Shown one piece after another: positions 36,741 through 47,300 of a stretch of 60,647 nt of DNA (positions are counted from its first letter, which is position 1; every line of letters begins with the position of its first letter). The translations under genes and the position numbers were made by a program. The notes under the pieces were generated by a model. It was not told the DNA's origin. It searched no databases and was given only the letters and a program-made list of their open reading frames with translations. Source of the stretch: UM-FILTER-47-13 sp964445195 (GTDB lineage: Bacteria > Pseudomonadota > Alphaproteobacteria > Micavibrionales > Micavibrionaceae); NCBI GenBank assembly GCA_964445195.1, contig CAYUKA010000014.1:1-60647 (forward strand). The letters run 5' to 3'.

Positions 36741-39700
36741 AAGACGATCGCTGGGACGACGGCAACATCGGACAGTACAGCGTGGCGATGGGCCAGCAGG
36801 TGCGGGCTTCAAACTGGCACTCATTTGCCTTCGGGCTGAACGCGACGGCCTCCGGCGGTGAGAGTTTTGTTATGGGCAGTAATGTCCAGGCGCAGTCAAA
36901 GGGCATGGCGCTGGGATACGATGCTGAGGTCGGCGGAGCGGACTATAATATGGCGATTGGTCTTGGCGATGCCTCTTCTCCGCTTCCGGCAGTGACCGGC
37001 GGGAACGCGCTTGGTATTTTCATGGGCGCGCAGGATGGCGTTCTGCTTGCCTCGGCGAATACGATGGGCGTGTTCGGCGGCCGCATGATCATTGATCCGA
37101 GCGTGCCGGCAAATGTCTGGGAGGCGCATGCTGGCCTGGATGTTGATGCGGCGGTCAGGATTGCCTTTGATGGTGAAACCTGTGCCGGTAACCCGTTTAT
37201 GGAAGGCGCGATCCGTTTTGACGCAAACACGTTCAGCTTCTGTGCCGATAGCGCCGGTGACTGGGAGAGCATTACGCTGGGATCCGGTACGCTTGCGGCG
37301 CTGAGTGATACAAATATTACCACGCCGCAAACGGGTGAGCTGCTGTATTACAGCGGCAGCGAGTGGGTTAACGGCGTTGCCGGCAATGATCGTGAAGTAT
37401 TTTTTAATTCAGGCGGCCTGATGGCGACGGACGCAGGTTTTATCTTCACCAGCGCGGGCAATCTTGGCATCGGTGTTGCCAGCACGGATGCGCGGGTTGA
37501 CGTCTTCAGTGAGATTACCAGTAATGCCGCAGGATTTAACTATGTCGGGGATTACTATATGGTTCTGGACCCGGTCGCCGACCAGCCGCTTGGACCGGCT
37601 CACTCAACCGGCACCTCAAACAATGTCATTAGCACTTATCTTGAGGTTGATGCAGGCAATACCAACCGTGTGAATATCGCGAACAGTATGCTGGCCGGGC
37701 TTGAAAACTATGGAACGGGCGAAATTATTGAGGGACGCGGCGTTCACGCCTATCTTGGCAATTACGGGGCGGCCACTATTACAGATTTCATAGCCATTAA
37801 GTCCGATGCGTATACGGAAGCCGGTAACGTCTCAAGACTGGTCGGTCTGCAGGTTGATTCAAATGTGGAGTCCGCCGCCGCGACTGTGGACGATGTTGTG
37901 GGTATCTTTATCGGAAGCCAGATTGAGGCGGCGTCGAGCGTTGCCGATCGCTACGGTATCTTTATTGACGAGCCGCTCGGCGGCGGCACGCCGACTACTA
38001 ATGACTTCGGCATCTATCAGGCGGGCGCACAGCCTAACTATTTTGGCGGCGCCCTGCAAACGGACAGCGTTGTCCAGATGGCATTCAGTGGCGAAGTCTG
38101 CGCAGGGAATGCCGCGATGGAGGGCGCCATCCGCTTTGACAGCGTTGCCAACGCGTTCTCTTTCTGTGCCAATGAAGCCAATGACTGGGAGACGGTGAGC
38201 CTGGGGGCGGGTGTCACGGAACTTGACGATCTGGCCGACGCGGCGACGAACTATACGAGCGGGAACATGTTCCTCGGGCAGGACAGTGGCATAGACATGA
38301 CTTCGGGTATCTCCAACACTTTCTTCGGCTTTAAGGCCGGTGAGGACACCACGGAGGGCATCGATAATGTCTTTATCGGCGAACGGGCCGGCCAGCTTAA
38401 CACCACAGGCGAGAAGAACGTCTTTATCGGCCAGGATGCCGGTAAGGACAATCTGACCGGTTCGGGAAATGTCTTTATCGGCGAGCAGGCCGGTGAGGAC
38501 AATTCGGGCGATGACAACCTGTTTATCGGCCAGACCGCCGGCGAGAGCAACCAGGCCAACGACAACATCTTTATCGGTAAAGCGGCGGGTCAGAACAATA
38601 CGCTGGGCGCCAGCAACGTGTTCATCGGTGAAAACAGCGGCCAGAACAATGCCGGGTCCGACAACCTGTTCCTCGGCCAGAACGTCGGCCAGAACAACCT
38701 GGCCGATGATAACGTTTTTATTGGCCAGGGCGCGGCCATAATGAACAGCAGTGGCGGGCGAAACGTCTTTATCGGCGAGAATGTCGCTGCTGCGAACACG
38801 ATCGGCAGCAATAACGTTGTGCTCGGCCAGTTGGGCGCGGCGACACTGGTAGATGGCGACGACAACATCCTGATCGGCAAGAGCGCCGATGTTTTGTTCT
38901 CTAGCCAGTCGAATTTCCTCAATATCGGTGATACGATTTTTGGCGATTTGGCGGGCAACCAGATTGGTATCGGCACGACATCTGCGCAAACGGCGCTCGA
39001 TGTTGATGGTACCCTGAAAATTGCCTTTGACGGCGAAACCTGTGCCGGTAACCCGGCCATGGAAGGCGCGATCCGCTTTGACTCGAACACGTTCAGTTTC
39101 TGTGCCGATAGCGCCGGTGACTGGGAGAGCATTACGCTGGGATCCGGTACGCTTGCGGCGCTGAGTGATACAAATATTACCACGCCGCAAACGGGTGAGC
39201 TGCTGTATTACAGCGGCAGCGAGTGGGTTAACGGCGTTGCCGGTGATGACCGCGAAATCTTCTTTAATTCCGGCGGCACCATGTCATCGGTTGCGAGCTT
39301 TGTCTTCACCAGTGTTGGAAGGCTGGGTCTGGGGACGGATAGTCCTGTGATGCCGTTGCATATTACTTCGGACGATCCTGATTTTCTACTCGATTTTTCC
39401 GCTACGCCGTTGGGCGACTGGGCAGAGATCGGATTCGCCGATCAGGGAACAATTAAAGCCCAGATGGGCTACGATCGTACGACCAACTCATTGCGTCTTG
39501 TATATGATCGGGACGCGACGGGAACGGGAGAGTTTTTAGTTGCCCGTCATGGGGACACGAGATTCCTCATAGACAATGACGGCGATGTCGGCATCGGTAC
39601 TGATACGCCCCGCGCCTTTGTTGAATTTGCCAGCAGCGGTGCGATTATCCTGCCTGCCGGTGACAGCGCGGCCCGGCCGACGACACTGGTTGACGGCATG

Positions 39701-42625
39701 ATCCGCTATAACAGTGCCCTGCAGACTTTTGAAGGTGTTGAAAATAATGCCTGGGTCGACCTGACCGGCGGTGGCAGCGGCGGTGGCGGTGACGAAATTT
39801 GGCAGGACAGCGGTTCCGGCTATATTGAGTATGCCAATGCGCTCGGCGGCGTGAAGCTGGGCACGACCAGTGGCGGCGCCACACCGGTCAGCAACTTCGT
39901 TGATATTCTGAATGATCTGTCTGATGTTAATGCTTCGCCGACAGGCGGGCAGGCGCTGGTCTATAACAGTGTCAGCGGTCTATGGGAAGCCGGCACGATT
40001 TCCAGCGGCAGCCTGGGCGCTGCGGGCGGCGACCGCCAGATCCAGTTTAACAGCAACGGCAGCTTCGCCAGCGATCCATTATTGAGCCTGTCGTCAGCCA
40101 GTGTCCTGACCCTGGGAACGGACACACCGGCTAACGCTGATATCTTCGGCAGCAACTCCTTCCGGATGCATATTGTCTCTGAAACCGGCACCGTGCCCGC
40201 CGATGTCCTGATGGGTACGTTTGGCGGCGGTCCGGGCACGAAGTCCGATCTCGATTTTGTCAAGGCGCGGGGCACTATCGACTCGCCGAACGACACTGCA
40301 ATCGGCGACCAGTTAGGGTCAATTCGCTGGAGCGGTTATGCCAGCGGCGGCTTTTGGGCTGCTGCCCAGATTCAGGCTGTTGTTTCCGGCATCAGCGGTC
40401 CGTCGGTGGCGGCCGACTTATCCTTCCGCACGGGCGGGGCCGGAAACGAAACCATGCTGCTGACATCAGCGGGGCGACTGGGTCTTGGCACGAGTGCGCC
40501 GCGCGCTTTTGTTGAATTTGCCGACACCGGTGCAATCATCCTGCCTGCCGGTCTTGATGCGGACAGACCGACCACAGGTGTTGCCGGTATGATCCGTTTC
40601 AGCAGCGAATCTAACGTTTTCGAAGGTTTTGATGGAACGCAGTGGGAAATTTTGGGGGCTGATGCCGGCGGTGCTATTTCTTTTGCTAGCCTGAGCGATA
40701 CCCCGGCAAACTACACTGGTGCGGCCGGGCAGTTTGTGCGGGTAAACAGCGGCGCGACCGGTGTTGAGTTTACCGACGAGATCATCGGGAAAGTTGGTGG
40801 TGCGGCTCCGGTCGGCATGGCACTGAACGACCTGGCTGACGTGGTGTCTGCCGGTGTGACCGACGGGCAGACGTTGATCTATGATAGCGTCAGCGGCACG
40901 TGGGTGCCGGGTGCAGCCGCGGGCAGCAGCGGCACCGGAGGCAAGTGGCTTGACGGTGTCGGTGCGGACGAGATTTATTATAATAGCGCCTTTGTCGGAA
41001 TCGGCACGAACGATCCGGATGCGGAGCTGCATGTCGTTGGTAACATTAGGCTGTCCAATGCCCTGAAGCTGGGTGTCCAGACAGGAATCGGCACGCCGGA
41101 GGCATCAACAACCATTGCGTTGAATAACCTGAGCGATGTCGATACGACGGGTGTCGCTGATGATAACGTGTTGCTTTACAGCGCCGGCAGCTGGGTGGTC
41201 GGTACAGTCTCAGGCGGCGGTGGCGGCGGCCTGTGGAGCGATAGCGGCAGTAATTACATTGAATATTCAAACGCACTGGGCGGCATCAAAGTCGGTGGCG
41301 ACACCGGCTATGCCGCGCCGGTCAGTGGTAGTGCATCTGGTGGCGGCGCATCGAATCTGAATGATTTGGGTGATGTTGATGCCGGCAGCCCGGGCAATGG
41401 CGAGTGCCTGGCGTACAACACCGGTTCCGGGAACTGGGAAGCCAGCAGCAGTTGCGGTAGTGGCGGCAGCGGACTGTGGACGGCGGGCAGCGGTGATAAC
41501 ATATATTATAATTCCGGCACGACGCCGCGGGTGGGTATCGGCCTGACAAGCCCGAGCGTTGCACTGGATGTAGCCGGTGATATCAAGCTGGACAACAGTC
41601 TGATCTTTACGCCCGTCAGTGGCCTGTCCGCGCCGACATATATTGACATCGGCTCCGGCGGCGGTGGTGGTGGCGGAAGCGAAGGGAGTGCCATTATCGA
41701 CCAATATGAAACGCAAGGAATGACAATCGATCCTGTCACTATTTCTGCGACCAATGATAAATGGCCTGATTTCATTCTTTGCGACACAAGTTCCGTGCCA
41801 ACTGTACTTTATCTGGCATACTATAATAGCTCAGGCAGTGGTACGGTAAGCTATAGGGGGGATTTCGGATTTGGAAATTACTATAATTTCGAGGATGATG
41901 GTACTTATATGGGGCGCGATCAGGTTGACGCGAATTGCGGTGCATCAGGCAATGATATCGATTCAATCTGTGACGATGACCGTTGCGGTCTTTTCGGTGA
42001 CGGCGGTAGCGGCGGCGGCAGCAGTCTGTGGACTGACGGCGGCGGCGGCGACATTTACTGGAACACCGGCACGCCGCAGGTCGGTATTGGCGAAGCCAGC
42101 CCGGATGTTGCCCTCGATGTCGTTGGCGATATCGAATATACGGGTACGATTACCGACGTGTCGGATATGCGTCTGAAGACCGATATAACACCGCTTGACA
42201 GCCATGAAGTGATCGGCCGTCTGAGCCGGATCGACACTTACAGCTTCCGTATGAAGGGCGGGGAAAGCGGCCGCCTTGAACTGGGCGTCATGGCGCAGGA
42301 AGTCGAGAAAGTCTTCCCCGAGTTGGTGCGCACGGCCGATGATGAAATGGGTACGAAGTCCGTCAATTATGTCGGCTTTATTGCCCCCCTGATTGAGGCG
42401 TCCAAAGAGCTGAAGGCCGAAAACGATACATTACGCGCCGAACTGGCGGCCCTGCAGGCCCGGCAGGCTGAAATCCTGCAGGAGGTCAAGGGGCTGAAAG
42501 CGCATACGGGTTACGGTATAAACAAGGCGCAAATCGGGCTGTGGATGATCGTCGGGATGATGGGTGCTGCCATCCTTTTCTTCCTTGGGTCTGTTATGAT
42601 ACGCAGGAGGAGGAATGCCGGATGA
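36695..42625 (+). CDS. Giant S74-type fibre protein, part 2 (1976 aa, frameshifted continuation)
   Basis: Continues the fibre: more L-G-I-G-T units, two near-identical blocks, and the N-V-F-I-G beta-roll (38310-38905). At the C-terminus is the S74 intramolecular chaperone with S1823-D-M-R-L-K1828, the Ser/Lys pair that self-cleaves just before the Ser in endosialidase-type fibres, and G-V-M-A-Q-E-V-E. A coiled coil (about 1910-1935) and a membrane segment ending R-R-R-R (about 1945-1971) follow. It starts inside part 1 in another frame and has no export signal of its own, so the ATG at 36695 is probably not a natural start. One restored base near 36694 gives a continuous 4000-codon gene, including the stop. 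Confidence 0.82.
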   Translation: MFFYRSASAFRAGSVEDDRWDDGNIGQYSVAMGQQVRASNWHSFAFGLNATASGGESFVMGSNVQAQSKGMALGYDAEVGGADYNMAIGLGDASSPLPAVTGGNALGIFMGAQDGVLLASANTMGVFGGRMIIDPSVPANVWEAHAGLDVDAAVRIAFDGETCAGNPFMEGAIRFDANTFSFCADSAGDWESITLGSGTLAALSDTNITTPQTGELLYYSGSEWVNGVAGNDREVFFNSGGLMATDAGFIFTSAGNLGIGVASTDARVDVFSEITSNAAGFNYVGDYYMVLDPVADQPLGPAHSTGTSNNVISTYLEVDAGNTNRVNIANSMLAGLENYGTGEIIEGRGVHAYLGNYGAATITDFIAIKSDAYTEAGNVSRLVGLQVDSNVESAAATVDDVVGIFIGSQIEAASSVADRYGIFIDEPLGGGTPTTNDFGIYQAGAQPNYFGGALQTDSVVQMAFSGEVCAGNAAMEGAIRFDSVANAFSFCANEANDWETVSLGAGVTELDDLADAATNYTSGNMFLGQDSGIDMTSGISNTFFGFKAGEDTTEGIDNVFIGERAGQLNTTGEKNVFIGQDAGKDNLTGSGNVFIGEQAGEDNSGDDNLFIGQTAGESNQANDNIFIGKAAGQNNTLGASNVFIGENSGQNNAGSDNLFLGQNVGQNNLADDNVFIGQGAAIMNSSGGRNVFIGENVAAANTIGSNNVVLGQLGAATLVDGDDNILIGKSADVLFSSQSNFLNIGDTIFGDLAGNQIGIGTTSAQTALDVDGTLKIAFDGETCAGNPAMEGAIRFDSNTFSFCADSAGDWESITLGSGTLAALSDTNITTPQTGELLYYSGSEWVNGVAGDDREIFFNSGGTMSSVASFVFTSVGRLGLGTDSPVMPLHITSDDPDFLLDFSATPLGDWAEIGFADQGTIKAQMGYDRTTNSLRLVYDRDATGTGEFLVARHGDTRFLIDNDGDVGIGTDTPRAFVEFASSGAIILPAGDSAARPTTLVDGMIRYNSALQTFEGVENNAWVDLTGGGSGGGGDEIWQDSGSGYIEYANALGGVKLGTTSGGATPVSNFVDILNDLSDVNASPTGGQALVYNSVSGLWEAGTISSGSLGAAGGDRQIQFNSNGSFASDPLLSLSSASVLTLGTDTPANADIFGSNSFRMHIVSETGTVPADVLMGTFGGGPGTKSDLDFVKARGTIDSPNDTAIGDQLGSIRWSGYASGGFWAAAQIQAVVSGISGPSVAADLSFRTGGAGNETMLLTSAGRLGLGTSAPRAFVEFADTGAIILPAGLDADRPTTGVAGMIRFSSESNVFEGFDGTQWEILGADAGGAISFASLSDTPANYTGAAGQFVRVNSGATGVEFTDEIIGKVGGAAPVGMALNDLADVVSAGVTDGQTLIYDSVSGTWVPGAAAGSSGTGGKWLDGVGADEIYYNSAFVGIGTNDPDAELHVVGNIRLSNALKLGVQTGIGTPEASTTIALNNLSDVDTTGVADDNVLLYSAGSWVVGTVSGGGGGGLWSDSGSNYIEYSNALGGIKVGGDTGYAAPVSGSASGGGASNLNDLGDVDAGSPGNGECLAYNTGSGNWEASSSCGSGGSGLWTAGSGDNIYYNSGTTPRVGIGLTSPSVALDVAGDIKLDNSLIFTPVSGLSAPTYIDIGSGGGGGGGSEGSAIIDQYETQGMTIDPVTISATNDKWPDFILCDTSSVPTVLYLAYYNSSGSGTVSYRGDFGFGNYYNFEDDGTYMGRDQVDANCGASGNDIDSICDDDRCGLFGDGGSGGGSSLWTDGGGGDIYWNTGTPQVGIGEASPDVALDVVGDIEYTGTITDVSDMRLKTDITPLDSHEVIGRLSRIDTYSFRMKGGESGRLELGVMAQEVEKVFPELVRTADDEMGTKSVNYVGFIAPLIEASKELKAENDTLRAELAALQARQAEILQEVKGLKAHTGYGINKAQIGLWMIVGMMGAAILFFLGSVMIRRRRNAG
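37238..37383 (+). repeat. 146-bp perfect direct repeat, copy 1
   Basis: Identical base for base to 39098-39243, exactly 1860 bases (620 codons) away in the same reading frame, inside the fibre gene. It encodes the end of a two-cysteine module and the following linker. The bases flanking it differ only slightly. Confidence 0.95.
38310..38905 (+). repeat. Tandem N-V-F-I-G beta-roll repeats in the fibre
   Basis: About twelve successive units of 12-18 residues share N-[VLI]-F-[IL]-G-x-x-A-G-x-x-N, for example N-V-F-I-G-E-R-A-G and N-L-F-I-G-Q-T-A-G. The pattern matches the left-handed beta-roll of trimeric adhesin heads (YadA type), one turn per unit. At DNA level the GTCTTTATCGGC core recurs. 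Confidence 0.85.
39098..39243 (+). repeat. 146-bp perfect direct repeat, copy 2
   Basis: Second copy of the block at 37238-37383. Recombination between the copies would remove 620 codons in frame, including the whole N-V-F-I-G beta-roll. Confidence 0.95.
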
Positions 42626-43884
42626 TCAACAGACGCGTCATTGCGAGAAGGCGTGAAACGCCGACGAAGCAATCCAGAAAGCCGTTTATTAAGTGGAAGC
42701 ACTCTGGATTGCTTCTCTCACTGCGTTCGCTCGCAATGACGGTCATTCTGTTTGCCCTCACCACTCCCGCCCATGCCTGCTCAGACCCGGCGGGTGAACA
42801 AGGTCAAATCATCTATAACGCGGACCAGAATGTGCCGCAAATCTGCGTCGGGTCGAAATGGCTTGCCCTCGGCCAGCTTAATCCCGGCGCGGGCGGCGGC
42901 GGCTGCTCCAACCCGACAGGCGATGAAGGCGACATCATCTACAATGGCGATATTCACGTGCCGCAATATTGCGACGGCGATGACTGGAAGCAGATGATCT
43001 CTGTTGTCGGCGGGATTGCGGGATCTCTTTCTGTCATAAAGTACGATTACAATTCTCAGAACAATCCCGCGGCTTCGTCTTGCACAGCACCTGCCTGCGA
43101 TGCGGGTTACAGCTCTTCGGGTTGTGAGATCGGCACGGATAATCATAGCTGGAATGACGACGCGTTGCGCGGTTATGCCTTTTCGGACTTCCTGACAAAT
43201 GCGGCAGACGGTTTTGACGGGGTGTGTACCTATACGCATGGCGATACAACAACGGACAACGCCAACGGCTCTGTCTGCGCCCGGCTTTGTGTGCTCGATA
43301 ACGACAGCGGCAGCAACGTTGGATGTACCGCGCCGAGCCTGTGCCCGAATATCGGTGATGTGTGCGATGACGGTAATGCGGGCACGACCAATGATCCCAT
43401 ATTCGCCGGGTTCATGATGTATAACGACCCGAACAGCGCAGACGCAGGCCGATGCAAACCGCTTTACGTCTCAAACAACAACCAAGCCACCTCAAGTGAC
43501 TGGGAAACACCTGCCAACAGCAGTGATGACATTGCGACCGATTCCTATGAAGACGGGCGCATAAATGACAGTGAAATTCCCAACAGCACGACTTACCCGG
43601 CGTTTAAGGAATGTAAAGACTTGCAGGATGGCGGCTTTGATGACTGGTACTTGCCCGCGGTAGAGGAATTGCGGCTCCTGTGGAAAAATCGGGACGCGAT
43701 TGACACAAATGCAGCGGGCGCCTTTACCGGCCCGACTTATTGGTCCTCGACAGAAAATACGGGTGTGAATAATAACGCATGGCGCGTTTATTTTACCGCT
43801 ACGGCAGGAGGGAACGACGATGGCGAAACCGCGCGGCAATTTAAGGATAATAGCCTTCATGTGCGCTGCGTTCGCAGGGATTAA
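42622..43884 (+). CDS. Secreted DUF1566 protein with two-cysteine modules
   Basis: 420 residues from the ATG at 42622, which overlaps the fibre stop by four bases and has AGGAGGAGG upstream. A long signal peptide ends at T-P-A-H-A; its n-region is encoded by a palindromic element. Two modules C-S-x-P-x-G...I-I-Y-N-x-D...P-Q-x-C-x-G-x-x-W follow (about 53-126). A Cys-rich segment then leads to a DUF1566/Lcl-C domain with D-D-W-Y-L-P-A-V-E-E-L and Y-W-S-S-T-E...R-C-V-R-R at the end. DUF1566 domains occur in surface and fibre-tip proteins. Coupled to the fibre gene, so probably a partner of it. Confidence 0.75.
   Translation: MINRRVIARRRETPTKQSRKPFIKWKHSGLLLSLRSLAMTVILFALTTPAHACSDPAGEQGQIIYNADQNVPQICVGSKWLALGQLNPGAGGGGCSNPTGDEGDIIYNGDIHVPQYCDGDDWKQMISVVGGIAGSLSVIKYDYNSQNNPAASSCTAPACDAGYSSSGCEIGTDNHSWNDDALRGYAFSDFLTNAADGFDGVCTYTHGDTTTDNANGSVCARLCVLDNDSGSNVGCTAPSLCPNIGDVCDDGNAGTTNDPIFAGFMMYNDPNSADAGRCKPLYVSNNNQATSSDWETPANSSDDIATDSYEDGRINDSEIPNSTTYPAFKECKDLQDGGFDDWYLPAVEELRLLWKNRDAIDTNAAGAFTGPTYWSSTENTGVNNNAWRVYFTATAGGNDDGETARQFKDNSLHVRCVRRD
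42636..42741. repeat. Palindromic element (type CGTCATTGCG) inside a signal-peptide region
   Basis: The ends CGTCATTGCG and CGCAATGACG are exact inverses. Inner arms CGAAGCAATCCAG and CTGGATTGCTTC also pair. It lies wholly within the coding sequence that starts at 42622 and supplies residues about 5-40 of that protein. Confidence 0.92.
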
Positions 43885-43914
43885 GGAAATGCGCTTTGGC
43901 CCGGACAAAAAACA

Positions 43915-44090
43915 GCCTGCCGATGACGGAGTGCGAAGCACGAAGTCTGAATCGGGCAGGCAAGAAGAGAGAATAAACGGCCTGCCTTTGACCGGGTCAC
44001 CCGAGCGAAGCGAGGGCAGGTGCGACACAAAAAAGAGTAAATAGCCTGCGGATGATGAAGCGCGAAGCGCGTAATCTGAATCCGCCAGGC
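43915..44090. repeat. Cluster of three GCCTGCC-type palindromes
   Basis: Three imperfect palindromes in a row: 43915-43961 (GCCTGCC...GGGCAGGC), 43981-44020 (CCTGCC...GGCAGG) and 44044-44090 (GCCTG...CCAGGC). The first and third share a GATGA...GCGAAGC...TCTGAATC core. They fill the gap between two secreted-protein genes. The gap 43885-44305 contains only these and the element at 44138, and no gene. Confidence 0.85.
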
Positions 44091-44137
44091 AAAAGAAAGA
44101 AAACAAAGTGAAAGAAGAAGTAAGGCATAACCAAAAC

Positions 44138-44233
44138 CGTCATTGCGAGGAACGCAGTGACGAAGCAATCCAGAAAGCCGTAAGGAAACGACTGGATTGC
44201 TTCGTCGGCGTTACACGCCTTCTCGCAATGACG
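44138..44233. repeat. Palindromic element (type CGTCATTGCG), intergenic copy
   Basis: The same family as 42636-42741, with outer arms CGTCATTGCG / CGCAATGACG and inner arms CGAAGCAATCCAG / CTGGATTGCTTCG. It lies about 70 bases upstream of the next secreted LamG protein gene. Confidence 0.92.
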
Positions 44234-44305
44234 AGTCTGTATCCTTCTTCTCCCGTTCCAACGTGGAAACAACCACAATATCAGAGTTAGGGGGAGGGCA
44301 GATCA

Positions 44306-47300
44306 ATGCGGACTGTTCTCCATAGATTACAGAAATTCATAGAAGCCGTCATTGCACGCTTTATGCGCGCAATTCACGGTGTTGTGTTCTCATGGATTAC
44401 ACGGACAAACCGTGTAATGACGGTGTTGTTGCTAACCCTGATCGTCGTTTGCGGCGGATTACCGATCACCTCCGCAAACGCCTGCTCCGGACCCGGCGGG
44501 CAGGAGGGTGAAGTGATCTATAACTCCGCCCATGGCGTGCTGCAATATTGTGACAGTAACAACTGGATCGCGATGGTCGGCGCCGACCCTGATGATGCCG
44601 AAGGTCCGACCAACGGTCTTGTCGGTTACTGGAAACTCGATGAACAGAGCGGTACGACGGCGGCGGACGAACTGGGCAACAATGACGGCACGATGCAGGG
44701 CGGGCTAACGGGCAGTGACTCCGTTGCGGGCCTTGTCGGCACGGCGTTGCAACTGGATGACTTTAACGATGTTATCACAGTCCCGCATGCGGCGGACTTT
44801 GATTTGGTCGGTGACCTCACACTATCTTTATGGTTTAGAAGACTAACATCACATGGCGGCCTTGTCAGCAAAGGGGCCTCTGACAATTCTGCATGGAATT
44901 ATGGGGTGTATATGAGCGCCAGCAATTACCTGATATTTTATTCCGATGACACCGTGCCGACTTCGGTAAGCAGCAACACAACCATAACCGATACGGATTG
45001 GCATCATGTTGTTGTAACGCGCGAGGGAAATGACGTTACAATATATCTGGATGGCATTGTAGAGGCCAGCGGAACAATGGCCGGCGCTTTCGGAACTGAC
45101 TCTTTTGATGTCCATATTGGGAAATCCGGCGATATTTTTAGTGGCGACACTTTCGGAGGCACCATCGACGATGTGCGGATTTATGACCGGGCCTTGACGG
45201 CGCAGGAGGTCGTCCGGCTTTATAATACCCATGCTATCGAAAAAGCGACTGAAATCGTAACCGACGGCCTTGTGGCTTACTGGAGGCTCGATGAAACGAG
45301 TGGCACCATTATTGACTCTGTGGGCACGAATAATGGTACAGGCCAGAATGGCATTCAATACGCATCGACCGGAATTATCGGCACGGCCATGGGTTTTGAC
45401 GGGGATAATGACAAAATAGAAGTGGCCTCCGGCGGTTCAATAGACAATCTGGAATCCCATACCTATAGCGCCTGGATATACCCTATAACCTACGGCGAAA
45501 CGGATGACGGCATTATCATGGAAAATGGTAATGGGGCAAAGCAAATGCGCCTTTTCAATGACAGCGGCGAACAATCTATTCGCGTGAACGTGGGCGCGTC
45601 AACAGATGCATTTGCCAATGGTGTTAATAATGCGATTGCGCTCAATACCTGGCAGCATGTTGCCTATACTTTTGATAATACAGGCGATCGGATACCGCAC
45701 ATCTATGTGAACGGTCAAAGAATTGCGACGAGTTCTGAAGGCGCGGCAAGTGGGGGTATTGATCCGGATTCGTCCAATGATATGGTTATGGGTGCGGATA
45801 GTGGGACAACAGGCCGTGCCTTTAAAGGACGCATAGACGATGTTCGCATATATGACCGTGCCCTCAGTGCTGATGAGGTTGAAAAACTGGCGCAGTCACG
45901 CGCTTACGCCGTGCGTTATAACGAGGCATGGAGAACGCCGGAATTTTTTGACGGCAACCGCTGGATATCGATGGCCGCCGCATGGGACACTATCAGCGAC
46001 GGTCTTGTCGGCCACTGGAAGCTGGATGAGACCACGGGCACGATAGCGGCGGACAGCAGCGGCAACGGTAATGACGGCACCATGTCAAACGGTCTTGATG
46101 CTGATAATGACAGCGCTATCGGGGCTGTTGGCCGCGCTATCCGGTTCGAAGGCACGGCCTTCGAAAACGAACTCAATGTTGCCCATGATGCTGTATTCAG
46201 CCCGGATGACTTCTCGCTCGCTGCATGGATTTATGTGGAAGCTGATGATGGTCAACAAGCGTATAACATCATAAACAAAGAAGAAAATACCGGTAACCGT
46301 TATGGTATGGATGTTAATTTTCCCGAAGAGGCTCTTCGTTGTTATAACGACGTTGCTTCTACATCCGTTATAATCCAAAGTGCCAATAATTCTATTTCCT
46401 TTGGCCGGTGGCATCATGTCGTATGCCGGTATGATACGACCAATGAAGAAATCAGCATTTATATAGATGGTGTTCAGGCCGCGACTCCGGTTGCCACCGG
46501 CGGCTTGGCCACGCAAAAAAACACGGAGGACCTGAATATAGGGTACAGGCATAATATAGGCGGTCCCTGGAAAGAGGATTACTTTAACGGCATGATCGAC
46601 GATGTGCGCATCTATAGCCGCGTTCTGACGACGGATGAAATCACCACGCTGTATAATATGGGCGCGCCGGTGGGCGCGAACACCGCCCTGCCGCAAGGTT
46701 GCCCGAATATCGGCGATGTATGCGATGATGGCACGGTTTATGCGGGCACTTCGCCGGACGGCAGTGTGGCGATGTTTACAACACCGGCGGACGCGCCGGG
46801 GGGGGATATATACACCTGGAATGACGGATCAACAAACTGGGCTAACGTCATGGCTCAATGTACTACGATACAGCCGACTTGTGAGACAGGCGCGGCAAAC
46901 ACGGCGCTGTTGTTAGGGCTTGACGGTTCAGGGACTCCGGCGCCGTATGATGCCGCGGAATATTGTGGAGCGCTTGGCGCGCATGGAAGCGATGACTGGT
47001 ATCTTCCGTCAAGAGACGAGCTGGATGTGCTTCATACGAATAAAGTGGCGATAGGGAATTTTGACACTGACGGGGCGGATAGCTGGTACTGGACATCTTC
47101 GGAACGCAATAACTTTCCGGCATGGGGGCAGCGCTTTAGTGACGGCGGCCAGAGTGAAAGCGTTAACAAGGATTCTCCTTTAAGGTTGCGCTGCGTACGC
47201 AAAGGGGCAGCACCGCGCTGCGCCAGTCCGTACGGTGTGGCGGGGTCGATGATTTATAATGACGATGCCAACGTGCTGCAATATTGCGACGGTGCAAGAT

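Noticed and set aside
38310..38905. CRISPR-like regular repetition
   Set aside because: The repeats are translated N-V-F-I-G units of variable length, not identical DNA repeats with unique spacers, and there are no cas genes.
37859..39190. 443-codon minus-strand frame opposite the fibre
   Set aside because: It is a long shadow produced by the regular codon repeats of the fibre; the plus strand carries clear protein motifs throughout.
44060..44300. Short frame translating the repeat at 44138
   Set aside because: R-H-C-E-E-R-S-D-E-A-I is the usual spurious translation of this palindrome family; there is no ribosome site and the frame ends in the gap.
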